Assembly: GCF_005925345.1 (NCBI RefSeq)
Contig: NZ_SSHJ01000033.1
Location: forward strand, 1-41,779
DNA length: 41,779 nucleotides
Reading direction: 5' to 3'
From: Pedobacter ureilyticus
GTDB lineage: Bacteria > Bacteroidota > Bacteroidia > Sphingobacteriales > Sphingobacteriaceae
Positions 34,208 through 41,779 of the stretch are shown one piece after another (position 1 is the stretch's first letter; each line of letters starts with the position of its first letter). The position numbers were made by a program, and so were the translations under genes. The notes beneath the pieces are model-generated. The model was given only the letters and a program-made list of their open reading frames with translations. It had not been told where the DNA came from and did no database searches.

Positions 34208-34699
34208 TTAAGTTTCTGCAATGCCTCCAACGGCCACTATTTGTCCATTTTCAAACCTAAATTCGAGCCCATGTTCGGTATCTATTTGATAACGAATGGA
34301 AAGTTTAATGGTATCGTTTTCTAATATCCTTAAAAACATAATTTCTTTAATGTATTCGTTATGTTTTTCGATACTGTTTATGTTCAATGCAGGTTTACCA
34401 GATTTTTCTGGATTTTCGTAATAGTGAGCATATAGCGTTTGGTATCGTTCAAATGCTTTGGCTTGCATTTCTAGCAGATGGTTTTCAAAATTTGTTATAA
34501 AGCTTTGATAGGTTTCCGCAAAAGCATTCAATTGGTTTTCGGTTGGTGGTTCTTCTATTTCTTCGCCATCTTCATCAAATTCTTCGCCTAAAAATACCTC
34601 AACTTTCTGGCTAGTGAAAAAAGGATTAGAAAATGTAATTTGTGATGAAAAACCTGCCCAATCTTCTTCTACATTTCCCCAGTATTGGTGTATTGCCAT
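34208..34699 (-). CDS. DUF6985-like acidic protein
   Basis: A 163-residue acidic cytosolic protein. The N-terminal half has a beta-rich start and an acidic loop GEEFDEDGEEIEEPP. A long helix follows, then a C-terminal strand pair with YQIDTEHGLEFRFENGQIVAVGG. The DTEHGLE motif and overall layout match what I recall of DUF6985/DUF2004-type proteins, which are frequent in bacterial immunity-gene arrays. It sits 12 bases after the SUFU gene and 9 bases before the next. The domain name is a moderate-confidence recall, not a computed match. Confidence 0.75.
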   Translation of the reverse strand: MAIHQYWGNVEEDWAGFSSQITFSNPFFTSQKVEVFLGEEFDEDGEEIEEPPTENQLNAFAETYQSFITNFENHLLEMQAKAFERYQTLYAHYYENPEKSGKPALNINSIEKHNEYIKEIMFLRILENDTIKLSIRYQIDTEHGLEFRFENGQIVAVGGIAET

Positions 34700-34711
34700 A
34701 GTGTAGTGATT

Positions 34712-35356
34712 CTATTTCCGGTTTAAATCTGTAATTAGCAAAGGATTTGTTGCTTTTAATTTCTCGATTAACTTTTCTGTTTCTACCAACTTAGGGTTTT
34801 GCTTCAATTGTTCGTATTCGCTAGTAGTTAAACCCACCATTTGCAAAAAGGAAACTTCTCCATGTGGTGTGTCAATTTTTTTCAATTCTGGATCAAGTAC
34901 AAAAGCTAAAGCCGTAATGTCTGTGTCAGATTCTAGTTTAATTGGCCCATTTGCTGGTATAAAATGAAACTCTTCGAACCATTTGCCCGATTTGAAAACG
35001 TATTTAGCCAAGTTCTGCATCAGGTTCATTGCCCAATGGAAATTTTCGTTATTTTCTTTCTTTAAGCGAAAAGTTAGCTCAAAACCGAATTTACTAAACT
35101 CTCCACCCGCTTTTTCTTCATCATAATAAAGCTCAGAAAAACCATAGCTTACCATGTGGTAATGTGGTTCTTGCGCATTACTTTCATAAACGCTGATACC
35201 ATCTAGAGGATCTTCTCCGCCAAGCATATACTTAATTAAGGTTCCGAAATGTTTTGGCTCTTGATTAGGATAAATTTTTTCTAATTCGGCGTCTATACTA
35301 AGCCATCCAACTGCATCGTCTTCGATAAATTGTTTTTTGTAATCTTCTTTTTTCAT
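34712..35356 (-). CDS. Suppressor-of-fused (SUFU) domain protein
   Basis: A 214-residue cytosolic protein carrying the bacterial SUFU domain over most of its length (about 12-180). Key blocks are DDAVGWLSIDAELEKIYPNQ, PKHFGTLIKYMLGGEDPLDG, the HYHMVSYGFSELYYDE segment, and FSKFGFELTFRLKKE. In bacteria SUFU domains are one of the recognised immunity-protein folds of polymorphic toxin systems; they bind and neutralise toxin domains. No toxin, Rhs, WXG or T6SS gene is seen nearby, so this would be an orphan immunity gene. It is the second gene of the operon, 17 bases after the first. Confidence 0.88.
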   Translation of the reverse strand: MKKEDYKKQFIEDDAVGWLSIDAELEKIYPNQEPKHFGTLIKYMLGGEDPLDGISVYESNAQEPHYHMVSYGFSELYYDEEKAGGEFSKFGFELTFRLKKENNENFHWAMNLMQNLAKYVFKSGKWFEEFHFIPANGPIKLESDTDITALAFVLDPELKKIDTPHGEVSFLQMVGLTTSEYEQLKQNPKLVETEKLIEKLKATNPLLITDLNRK

Positions 35357-35373
35357 GTTATGATAGGTGTATT

Positions 35374-35970
35374 TTATTCGCTTGTTTCTATTTTAAATGA
35401 ATAACCAATGTTTGCGGTATACGCTGGTTTAGTAGCACTAGGTTTAATAATAAATTCAAAAGTTGGTTCAAGTGATTGATGTATGATTTTTTGACCTTCT
35501 TTATTAACGACTGTTATATCTTGGAAAGTTTCTCCACCTAGCACGGTTATGTTATACCATCCGTTTTCAAGCGCAATTGTGGCTGTGCTTTGCTTTTTTA
35601 AAGCATCAACTTTATTTGTTGTAAAATCTCTTAAATAAGGCATGGTGTAAAGATAGATCTGTCCCTTCTCTACCTTTAGGCAGTAGCCTTCTTGTTTAAC
35701 TTGTAGCTTATTTTCTTCTTTTAGTAATGCAGGAGTTTCATTCGAAAGATTAAAATAAATGGTGTAAGGATAATTCACTACTCCAGAAAGGGGTACTATA
35801 ATTCCGTCTTCTACTGCTTGATCTCCGGTTTCTTTAGCGGTAAACTCTGTTAATAAATCTGTAGGTAGTTGATGGTTTTGCTGATAGTTCAGTAAGCAAT
35901 GGGGATCTCCAAGAATGAAATAGTCCATTAAATCATTCATTATCTCGCTAAATTTGTAAACTTTGTTCAT
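35374..35970 (-). CDS. Uncharacterised protein, first gene of the SUFU cluster
   Basis: I do not recognise this 198-residue soluble protein. A short helical N-terminus (MNKVYKFSEIMNDLMDYFIL) is followed by an all-beta body with GIIVPLSGVVNYPYTIYFNL, a repeated KVEKGQIYLYTMPY-like strand pattern, and a lipocalin- or jelly-roll-like succession of strands up to YTANIGYSFKIETSE. There is no signal peptide. As first gene of the leftward operon it is directly downstream of the promoter region at about 35971-36060. Its position beside SUFU and DUF6985-like genes suggests it too is immunity-like; this is inference. Confidence 0.75.
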   Translation of the reverse strand: MNKVYKFSEIMNDLMDYFILGDPHCLLNYQQNHQLPTDLLTEFTAKETGDQAVEDGIIVPLSGVVNYPYTIYFNLSNETPALLKEENKLQVKQEGYCLKVEKGQIYLYTMPYLRDFTTNKVDALKKQSTATIALENGWYNITVLGGETFQDITVVNKEGQKIIHQSLEPTFEFIIKPSATKPAYTANIGYSFKIETSE

Positions 35971-36131
35971 GCAATAGGAATTTGGATAGTGAGTTTTTAT
36001 ATCAACCGAATTTAACCAATTTTCGTGCCTATTCTAAAATAATTGTACGGTTAGATAATTGTCTTCGCAGGCAATTGTGAATGATTGGGATAGAAGGAGG
36101 ATTATAAGCTCGGCCGAGATCTAACTAATAA

Positions 36132-36162
36132 AATTCCTTTAGCTTGTTGAACTAAGGGAATT
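36132..36162 (-). repeat. Hairpin downstream of the tRNA array
   Basis: AATTCCTTTAG (36132-36142) pairs with CTAAGGGAATT (36152-36162) with one mismatch. Read leftward it is followed by a T-rich run, so it may be a backup terminator of the tRNA transcript or belong to the leader of the leftward SUFU operon. Confidence 0.45.
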
Positions 36163-36198
36163 GAACCTTCCGTTTTTTCCGTCCTGCAAAATATGGGG

Positions 36199-36233
36199 CT
36201 AAAACAATAAAAGCCATCATTTCTGATAGCTTT
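36199..36233 (-). terminator. Terminator of the tRNA array
   Basis: Read leftward, AAAGCTATCA (36233-36224) pairs with TGATGGCTTT (36219-36210) around a GAAA tetraloop, with one G-T pair, and runs into TTATTGTTTT. It lies 17 bases after the last tRNA-Leu. Confidence 0.8.
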
Positions 36234-36249
36234 CTTTCGATTTTTATTG

Positions 36250-36334
36250 TACTCAGAGCGGGAATCGAACCCGCACGCCTGTTGAGGGCACAGGATTTTA
36301 AGTCCTGCGTGTCTACCAGTTCCACCATCTGAGC
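36250..36334 (-). tRNA. trnL(uaa): tRNA-Leu (anticodon TAA), copy 2
   Basis: On the minus strand the 85-nt sequence has acceptor arms GCTCAGA and TCTGAGT, the class II long variable arm (CTCAACAGGCG region) and GGTTCGATTCC T-arm. The anticodon loop CTTAAAA gives TAA. CCA is not encoded. It is the last gene of the array and is nearly identical to copy 1, differing in the acceptor stem. Confidence 0.93.
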
Positions 36335-36387
36335 ATTTGAATATGGTATTCTCCTGTTTAAAGCGATCCCTATTTTGGGTGTGGAAT

Positions 36388-36413
36388 GTGTCTACCAGTT
36401 CCACCGCTTCTGC
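36388..36413 (-). pseudogene. Truncated tRNA-Leu (5' fragment)
   Basis: Read leftward the 26 bases GCAGAAGCGGTGGAACTGGT and what follows to GACAC reproduce the acceptor-stem 5' strand and D-arm of the neighbouring tRNA-Leu genes, then identity stops. It starts 52 bases after the tRNA-Gly end, the same spacing as in the complete unit upstream (51 bases), so it lies exactly where an intact tRNA-Leu is expected. Confidence 0.8.
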
Positions 36414-36437
36414 AAAAGCTTAATGCTTTCTAAAATC

Positions 36438-36463
36438 AAATGCCTCCTGGTAGGAAGGCATTT
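36438..36463 (-). repeat. Hairpin after tRNA-Gly, copy 2
   Basis: AAATGCCTCCTGGTAGGAAG and the closing GCATTT form a hairpin with an 8-bp stem. The same 26 bases recur at 36752-36777. Each copy begins two bases after a tRNA-Gly 3' end, between Gly and Leu, so it may be a processing signal or partial terminator. Confidence 0.8.
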
Positions 36464-36465
36464 AG

Positions 36466-36538
<73 letters not shown>

Positions 36539-36643
36539 ATTGTTTTAACACCATCCGGTATTTTAATATTTTTAGATTTTTCAAGTAATTATCATCATAA
36601 AATCTTGAAAAAAAACCTCCTTTAGATGAATAAAGAAGGTTTG

Positions 36644-36728
36644 TACTGAAGGCGGGAATCGAACCCGCACGCCTGTTGAGGGCACAGGATTTTAAGTCCT
36701 GCGTGTCTACCAGTTCCACCACTTCAGC
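36644..36728 (-). tRNA. trnL(uaa): tRNA-Leu (anticodon TAA), copy 1
   Basis: An 85-nt minus-strand class II tRNA with acceptor arms GCTGAAG and CTTCAGT, anticodon loop CTTAAAA (TAA) and a long variable arm. From the D-arm to the T-arm it is identical to copy 2; only the acceptor stem differs. It follows tRNA-Gly copy 1 by 51 bases. Confidence 0.93.
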
Positions 36729-36751
36729 AAAGCTTAAAGCTTTTTAAAATT

Positions 36752-36777
36752 AAATGCCTCCTGGTAGGAAGGCATTT
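36752..36777 (-). repeat. Hairpin after tRNA-Gly, copy 1
   Basis: Exact second copy of the 26-base hairpin at 36438-36463, in the same place relative to its tRNA-Gly. Together they show that the whole Gly-hairpin-Leu unit was duplicated. Confidence 0.8.
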
Positions 36778-36779
36778 AG

Positions 36780-36852
<73 letters not shown>

Positions 36853-36920
36853 ATTGTCAATATCATCCGATATTTCAAAACTTTTGACTTCGTTAAGAGG
36901 TCGTTTTCGTTTTGGTGATG

Positions 36921-36950
36921 CAAATATACGCAGATTTATATTTTTGCCAA
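36921..36950 (-). promoter_or_regulatory. Promoter of the tRNA array
   Basis: Read leftward, TATATTTG (36928-36921) matches the Bacteroidota -7 box TAnnTTTG, and TTGG (36950-36947) lies upstream with 19 bases between TTG and the box. It is placed correctly to start a transcript through all the tRNA genes. Confidence 0.75.
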
Positions 36951-37162
36951 GAAATATTTAATAAAAAATTAACGTTTTGTTCTAACTTGTTGTTGTTCAT
37001 TAAACTATAATTTTCTTTTGAGTTGTTAGCGGCTACTTAACATGATAAAATAATTACGACTTTGTTGTGTTTAATGGTTATTTCAATATGCCAGTTCCTT
37101 TTATACATTTTAACCTATTCTTAAAATCTTACTTTGTGATAGCATGATGGTGCATGAAGAAA
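36951..37162. other. Intergenic region between tRNA promoter and recX
   Basis: About 210 AT-rich bases with no gene. Transcripts of recX end here. No convincing T-tailed hairpin was found. Confidence 0.5.
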
Positions 37163-37642
37163 CTAAGATGTTTTTAGTAAATTGAAGATCAAATCTTTCT
37201 CATAACCTTTACCATGAAGGTAATTGACAAGCTTAAATTGTCGCTTAATGGTGTTTTTCTCTTTCTCTGTTTGTTGCTTTTTTTCTAACAATTGCTGCAG
37301 GGTTTCAAAATATTCATCATCATCAATACTATTTAAAGCTTTTTTAATGAGAGGCTCGGGTACGCGTTTTAATTTAAGGCCCTGTTTTATTTTTATTTTG
37401 CCCCATTTTTTAATTTTGAACTTGCCAGAAACGTAGGAAAATGCAAATCTTTCCTCATTTAAAAAGTTTTCTGAGATGAGCAACGAAATAATTTCTTCTA
37501 CTTCAAAAGTTTTCATTTGCCATTCGTACAATTTATCTCTTACTTCTTGCTGCGATCTTTCTTGGTAAGCGCACCAACTAGCGGCTTTCTGCAAAGCGGT
37601 TTTGATGTCGTAATTGTATTTTCTTTCTTGTGCACTGTTCAT
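37163..37642 (-). CDS. recX: RecX regulatory protein
   Basis: A 159-residue cytosolic protein that binds RecA filaments and modulates recombination. The three-helix repeats characteristic of RecX are visible: LQKAASWCAYQERSQQEVRD, then EVEEIISLLISENFLNEERF, and KIKQGLKLKRVPEPLIKKAL, with a final HGKGYEKDLIFNLL. Length is normal. It is encoded alone, divergent from murF-alr with 130 bases between, and not next to recA. Confidence 0.88.
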   Translation of the reverse strand: MNSAQERKYNYDIKTALQKAASWCAYQERSQQEVRDKLYEWQMKTFEVEEIISLLISENFLNEERFAFSYVSGKFKIKKWGKIKIKQGLKLKRVPEPLIKKALNSIDDDEYFETLQQLLEKKQQTEKEKNTIKRQFKLVNYLHGKGYEKDLIFNLLKTS

Positions 37643-37772
37643 CTGTTTATATTTATGTTTTATTTGCTAGATGCTCTTCATCATACATTTTCTAATTAAT
37701 TCTTATTTAATGATGGGCGGTTCATAAATATTTGTTGAAATTCGTAAAAAAATCTCATAACTTATCAATACC

Positions 37773-40247
37773 ATGTCTAAAGCGGATATTTATACCATTG
37801 AACAAATTGCCGAAATAGTTGAAGGCAAGGGCTTATTCGTAAATAAAGACGCACTAGTTACAAGTTTGGTAATTGACAGCCGTACACTGAGTAATGCACC
37901 GCAAGCGTTGTTTTTCGCCATTAAAGCACAAAGAGATGGTCATGAATTTATCGGCAATGCTTATCAAAATGGTATCCGTAATTTTTTGGTTTCTACTGAT
38001 GTAGCGCAAGATCAATATCCGGAAGCGAATTGGATTAAGGTAGGGGATGCACTATTGGCACTACAAAAGTTGGCTATATATCATCGTGCTGCACACCAAT
38101 TAAAAGTGATAGGAATTACTGGCAGCAATGGCAAAACCGTTGTAAAGGAGTGGCTGTATCAGTTATTGGCTACAGATTTCAATATTGTACGTAGTCCCAA
38201 AAGCTATAATTCGCAGATAGGAGTGCCGCTTTCGGTATGGCAAATCAATGACAGCCACAATTTAGGGATTTTTGAAGCCGGTATTTCTACGGTAGGGGAA
38301 ATGTCGAAATTGGCCGCCATTATTGAACCAAACATAGGTATACTCACAAATATCCGTGAGGCACACGATGAAGGTTTCGCAAATAAAAGAGAAAAATTAA
38401 TTGAAAAACTGCGACTTTTTGAAGGAGTAGAAACTTTCATTTATTCGCCAGAACATGTTCTGCCAAATATTACCTTGCCAGGCAAGAAAAAATTTACGTG
38501 GAGTTTTAACCAACCCGCAGATCTACAAATAGTGGACGTTTTAAACAAAGGCACTAGCTCTATTTTAAAAGCGAAATACGCTGAAAAACAAGTTGAAGTA
38601 ACGATTCCTTTTGCAGATGCCGCTTCAATTGAAAATGTAGTAATTTGTTGGGTAACGTTACTAGCAATGGGCTATACCGCACTGGAAGGAACCTATCGGC
38701 TGTCGAAACTAGTTAAGGTGGGAATGCGCCTACAGTTAATTAATGGTGTAGATCATTGTTCTTTAATTGACGATAGTTACAGTGCTGATATTTCTTCGTT
38801 AAGTATTGCTTTAGATTTTTTAAATCAACAAAACCAGCATCCAAAACGTACGCTAATTTTATCTGATTTGCACGAGACCGGTAAATCTGCTAATGAACTT
38901 TATCAAGAAATCTCACTTTTGCTCAACCAAAAGAAGATAGATCGGCTAGTTGGTATAGGCGAACAGATTGGCGCTCATCAACATTTGTTTAAAATAGAAA
39001 GTAGTTTTTATAAAGATACTGAACACTTTTTGGCTAACATTAGCGAGCAAAATTTTCATAATGAAACTATTTTGGTTAAAGGAGCTCGAAAGTTTGGTTT
39101 TGAGCAAGTTGTTAAGCGTTTGGCGCAAAAAGTACACGATACAGTGTTGGAAGTTAATTTGAATGCGCTTACGTCTAATTTGCAATTTTATAGATCAAAA
39201 CTATCTCCTGGTGTAAAAACTATGGCCATGGTAAAGGCGTTTTCTTATGGAAGTGGTAGTTTCGAAATTGCCAATTTACTGCAATACCACAAAGTGGATT
39301 ATTTGGCGGTAGCCTATGTAGATGAAGGAATAGCTTTGCGCAAAGCTGGCATTAGTTTGCCAATTATGGTCATGAGCCCAGAGCCATCTGCCTTTGATGC
39401 TATGTTGCGTTATCAATTAGAGCCAGAAATTTATAGTTTGGAAGTCTTGCAAAGCTTTCTACATTTTTTGCCAAGAGATGTGGTTGCTTTTCCAATTCAT
39501 ATTAAACTAGATACTGGAATGCACCGTTTGGGATTTGAGCATTACCACATGGCCGAGTTAACTGCCTTGCTTAAAAACACACAACAGCTTAAAGTAATAT
39601 CCATATTTACACATTTGGTAGCTACGGATGACAAGCAACACGACGAATTTACAAAACTACAAGTAACTTGGTACGAGCAGATGTACGAGGCTTTGTCAAA
39701 TTCTCTTGCCTACAAACCTATTCGACACGTGCTAAATACTTCGGGTATTAGCCGTTGGCCACAATATCATTTTAACATGGTAAGGTTAGGCATAGGTTTG
39801 TATGGTTTTGATGGAGCGCTTGAAGCCCAAAAAGATAAGGGAAAAGGAGATGGCTTAAAAACTGTGGCGGTACTAAAAACCTCCATTACACAAATTAAAC
39901 ACATTTATCCTGGCGAAACGGTAGGCTACGGCAGAAGAGGCAGTTTGCCTAATGGCGGGCAAATTGCTACGGTAAAAATTGGCTATGCCGATGGCTATAG
40001 CCGTGCTTTTGGTAATGGCGTTGGCAAAATGTTGGTAGATGGGAAACTGGCACCTACTGTCGGCGCCATTTGTATGGACATGTGTATGATAGACATTACC
40101 GGTTTAAATGCGGAAGTAGGAGATGAGGTAATTGTCTTTAATGAAGAGCAAAGCATTGTTGCTTTGGCCAATGAAATTAAAACCATTCCTTATGAGATTT
40201 TAACCAACGTTTCGCAAAGGGTAAAGCGGGTTTATTATTACGAATAA
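37773..40247 (+). CDS. murF-alr: Bifunctional MurF-alanine racemase fusion
   Basis: An 824-residue fusion known in Bacteroidota. The N-terminal part (about 1-450) is MurF, UDP-MurNAc-tripeptide:D-Ala-D-Ala ligase, with the ATP loop GITGSNGKT (114-122). The C-terminal part (about 458-824) is PLP alanine racemase: PLP lysine K488 in MVKAFSYGSG, a catalytic tyrosine in TVGYGRRG, and the MCMIDITG substrate-site motif. One chain thus makes D-alanine and adds D-Ala-D-Ala to the peptidoglycan precursor in the cytosol. The MurF half departs from the usual consensus in places (for example SNGKTVVKEW rather than the commoner GKTTTK), as often in these fusions. Confidence 0.95.
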   Translation: MSKADIYTIEQIAEIVEGKGLFVNKDALVTSLVIDSRTLSNAPQALFFAIKAQRDGHEFIGNAYQNGIRNFLVSTDVAQDQYPEANWIKVGDALLALQKLAIYHRAAHQLKVIGITGSNGKTVVKEWLYQLLATDFNIVRSPKSYNSQIGVPLSVWQINDSHNLGIFEAGISTVGEMSKLAAIIEPNIGILTNIREAHDEGFANKREKLIEKLRLFEGVETFIYSPEHVLPNITLPGKKKFTWSFNQPADLQIVDVLNKGTSSILKAKYAEKQVEVTIPFADAASIENVVICWVTLLAMGYTALEGTYRLSKLVKVGMRLQLINGVDHCSLIDDSYSADISSLSIALDFLNQQNQHPKRTLILSDLHETGKSANELYQEISLLLNQKKIDRLVGIGEQIGAHQHLFKIESSFYKDTEHFLANISEQNFHNETILVKGARKFGFEQVVKRLAQKVHDTVLEVNLNALTSNLQFYRSKLSPGVKTMAMVKAFSYGSGSFEIANLLQYHKVDYLAVAYVDEGIALRKAGISLPIMVMSPEPSAFDAMLRYQLEPEIYSLEVLQSFLHFLPRDVVAFPIHIKLDTGMHRLGFEHYHMAELTALLKNTQQLKVISIFTHLVATDDKQHDEFTKLQVTWYEQMYEALSNSLAYKPIRHVLNTSGISRWPQYHFNMVRLGIGLYGFDGALEAQKDKGKGDGLKTVAVLKTSITQIKHIYPGETVGYGRRGSLPNGGQIATVKIGYADGYSRAFGNGVGKMLVDGKLAPTVGAICMDMCMIDITGLNAEVGDEVIVFNEEQSIVALANEIKTIPYEILTNVSQRVKRVYYYE

Positions 40248-40344
40248 GTACATCCAAATCTTTCCAAAGGGAAGACTTTTAGCCGAAATATAAAAAGCTT
40301 AGTGATCTTGGTGTACTTTGTGGTTTAATCAATAATTTTGCGGC

Positions 40345-40935
40345 ATGAATAAGATTGGAAAAGCACTATTGAACTACCTCATTAAAGGGCTATTGATTGT
40401 GATGCCAATTGCCCTTAGTATTTTCATTGTAATTTGGGCGGTTAGTACGGTAGATAGTTGGTTAAATATCAATAACATTTTAGGTGTAGATCCAAATACA
40501 GGAGAAAGTCGTAACATTCCGGGTTTAGGTTTGGTGTTAGTTTTAGCCATTATTCTTATGGCAGGCATTTTTGTAACCTATTTTGTAACCGAGCCTATGT
40601 ACAGCTGGTTTAGGCGCTGGTTAAATAAATTACCGCTTTTCAATTTTATTTATACCTCTATTAAAGACCTTACCGAAGCATTTGTCGGCGACGAAAAGAA
40701 ATTCAATCATCCAGTGCTGGTAGAGGCTGAAGGAGATATGAAACGCATAGGTTTTTTAACGCAAAACGATTTGAGCAAGTTGGATATGCTGGACGAAGCA
40801 ATTGTTTACTTCCCATTTTCTTATTCTTTTGCTGGGCAAATTTATATCGTAAAGAAAAATAAAATTAAGCCCCTTAACATGAGTGCCGCAGATGCGATGA
40901 AATTGGTAGTTAGCGGTGGTGTTACCCAGCTTTAA
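40345..40935 (+). CDS. DUF502-family membrane protein
   Basis: A 196-residue inner-membrane protein with two hydrophobic segments (about 12-33 and 53-78), then the cytosolic DUF502 signature: PLFNFIYTSIKDLTEAFVGD, FNHPVLVEAEGDMKRIGFLT, and a C-terminal FSYSFAGQIYIVKKNKIKPL. The family is widespread and of unknown function. A TAATTTTG box ends only four bases before the ATG, so either the message is nearly leaderless or another promoter is used. Its stop overlaps that of the convergent downstream gene by three bases. Confidence 0.9.
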   Translation: MNKIGKALLNYLIKGLLIVMPIALSIFIVIWAVSTVDSWLNINNILGVDPNTGESRNIPGLGLVLVLAIILMAGIFVTYFVTEPMYSWFRRWLNKLPLFNFIYTSIKDLTEAFVGDEKKFNHPVLVEAEGDMKRIGFLTQNDLSKLDMLDEAIVYFPFSYSFAGQIYIVKKNKIKPLNMSAADAMKLVVSGGVTQL

Positions 40936-41426
40936 ATACCCCTAACGGCTACCATGATGGCAACGAATGCAATAAATGCTACAAGAATACGCGAAAAAAA
41001 TTCTTTAATGTAAAGGCCTGCTATTAAGGCCAGTTCATTATCGAGGTTTGTGCCTGTAACCGTACCCGACCCAGAAGATGCTCTGAAATGCATGTGCGTA
41101 TCGTGATGATTGCTTAAATTCCAACTACTTAACCAGCTATTACTATAGTTCCAAGTAAAAGGCGTTTGGTTTTTTAGGGCAATAATTGCTCTAAATTGCC
41201 ACAGATGAAAAGTAATGGTGCCTAATTCTTCATTGTTGTCGCCATAAATTGTGGTAGAGATATCAGAAAAGCCTTTGCATCTAAAATGATAGTTTTTCTG
41301 AGACATGATCCCGAAGGCGTGGTTGTTCCAAGTCTCGAAAATTAAGTTGCCGCAAATTTGTCCATCGCTAAATATCTGATACGAACTATCAAATACTCCC
41401 TTTGTCCACGTAATCCCTTTGTCCAT
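40932..41426 (-). CDS. Uncharacterised protein with a C-terminal membrane anchor
   Basis: I do not recognise this 164-residue protein. Residues about 1-125 are beta-rich and aromatic (TWTKGVFDSSYQIFSDGQIC, GTITFHLWQFRAIIALKNQT), a pattern that could be a tubby/LURP-one-like barrel. Residues about 143-163 are a single hydrophobic segment at the very end (RILVAFIAFVAIMVAVRGI), so the protein is probably tail-anchored with its body in the cytosol. The gene is convergent with DUF502, and the two stop codons overlap (TTTAAA). Confidence 0.75.
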   Translation of the reverse strand: MDKGITWTKGVFDSSYQIFSDGQICGNLIFETWNNHAFGIMSQKNYHFRCKGFSDISTTIYGDNNEELGTITFHLWQFRAIIALKNQTPFTWNYSNSWLSSWNLSNHHDTHMHFRASSGSGTVTGTNLDNELALIAGLYIKEFFSRILVAFIAFVAIMVAVRGI

Positions 41427-41603
41427 TTTGCTGTTTTTCTATTAGATAAATTGAAGTTCTATTCGTTACAATTAAAGGTAGACCCTAACCGTAGTTTACT
41501 TTAATATTACAGAACGTAGTGGGCTTAGGTTTGTTTTTTAAAGATTGAAGTTGATTAATCAATGAATAATTGAGAGAATAATATCATTAAAAAAATGGAG
41601 CAT
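41427..41603. other. Intergenic region upstream of the tail-anchored protein gene
   Basis: AT-rich, with no gene visible. It should contain the promoter for the leftward gene starting at 41426, but no clear TAnnTTTG box was identified. Confidence 0.5.
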
Positions 41604-41642
41604 CAAAAAAAAGCCCTCTAAAGTTTTTACTTATTGAGGGCT
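41604..41642 (-). terminator. Leftward terminator of a gene beyond the right edge
   Basis: Read leftward, AGCCCTC (41642-41636) pairs with GAGGGCT (41618-41612) and is followed by an eight-base T-run (41611-41604). No gene in the window could use it, so a leftward gene must end near or beyond 41779. Confidence 0.75.
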
Positions 41643-41779
41643 GTATGATATTTAACGTGAGATTCTGTGTTAAGATCCAATTAAAATATCAATTTTTTCT
41701 ACATTTGTTTTTCAAAGCAGCCAAGAGCTAGCTTCTAAGGGGAATAGGCAATATTTGCTTTTCTCTCTTCTTTTTTTCA

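Noticed and set aside
40259..40280. Possible terminator after murF-alr (TCTTTCC/GGGAAGA).
   Set aside because: The stem has a mismatch, the loop is three bases and the T-run is short.
41643..41779. Short leftward frame ending near 41715.
   Set aside because: Only about 21 codons in the window and no recognisable protein; the terminator at 41604-41642 does imply a gene further right, but this frame cannot be supported.

Overview
This window comes from a Bacteroidota chromosome, most likely Pedobacter or another member of the Sphingobacteriaceae. The evidence is a SusC/SusD pair with its lipoproteins, a MurF-alanine racemase fusion, promoters of the TTG-N19-21-TAnnTTTG type, A-rich rather than Shine-Dalgarno leaders on most genes, and AT-rich DNA throughout. 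The genus is an inference from gene content; no marker here settles it.

Left part (1-7758): the 3' end of a 5S rRNA gene and its terminator close an rRNA operon. After a gap comes a monocistronic acyl-ACP desaturase with its own promoter and terminator. Next is a six-gene cluster (1880-7758): an unrecognised protein, a TPR-like protein, three ankyrin-repeat proteins of different architecture and a membrane-anchored DUF1266 protein, closed by a 19-bp perfect inverted-repeat terminator.

Central part (7846-33486): about 25 kb forms one carbohydrate-utilisation locus. A leftward operon encodes a PQQ sugar dehydrogenase-cytochrome c lipoprotein, an Nramp-fold transporter without the family's metal-site residues, an NAD-dependent epimerase/dehydrogenase, a DapA-type aldolase and a Tat-exported Gfo/Idh/MocA oxidoreductase. 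A rightward operon encodes SusC, SusD, two lipoproteins and a heparinase II/III-type lyase, followed by a GntR/FCD regulator. A third block has a leftward SMP-30-type lactonase, divergent from a rightward operon: class III aminotransferase, galactonate-type dehydratase, SDR, ceramidase-like hydrolase, sodium/solute symporter, second Tat-exported oxidoreductase and FAH-family hydrolase. The set suggests uptake of an acidic or uronic-acid glycan, lyase cleavage, oxidation to a lactone, opening to an aldonic acid, dehydration to a 2-keto-3-deoxy acid, and cleavage by the aldolase or by SDR plus FAH hydrolase. No phosphorylating (KdgK/KdgA) step is present. GTATAC-centred palindromes lie in both divergent promoter regions and just before the GntR gene, so one regulator may govern all three transcription units.

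Right part (33542-41779): a four-gene leftward operon of small soluble proteins includes a SUFU-domain protein and a DUF6985-like protein, both typical of polymorphic-toxin immunity arrays, but no toxin is visible. It is followed by a leftward tRNA array, Gly(GCC)-Leu(TAA)-Gly(GCC)-[5' fragment of tRNA-Leu]-Leu(TAA), which is a tandem duplication with one broken copy. Then come recX (leftward), the murF-alr fusion, a DUF502 membrane protein, and a C-terminally anchored protein whose stop codon overlaps that of DUF502. A leftward terminator near the right edge belongs to a gene outside the window.
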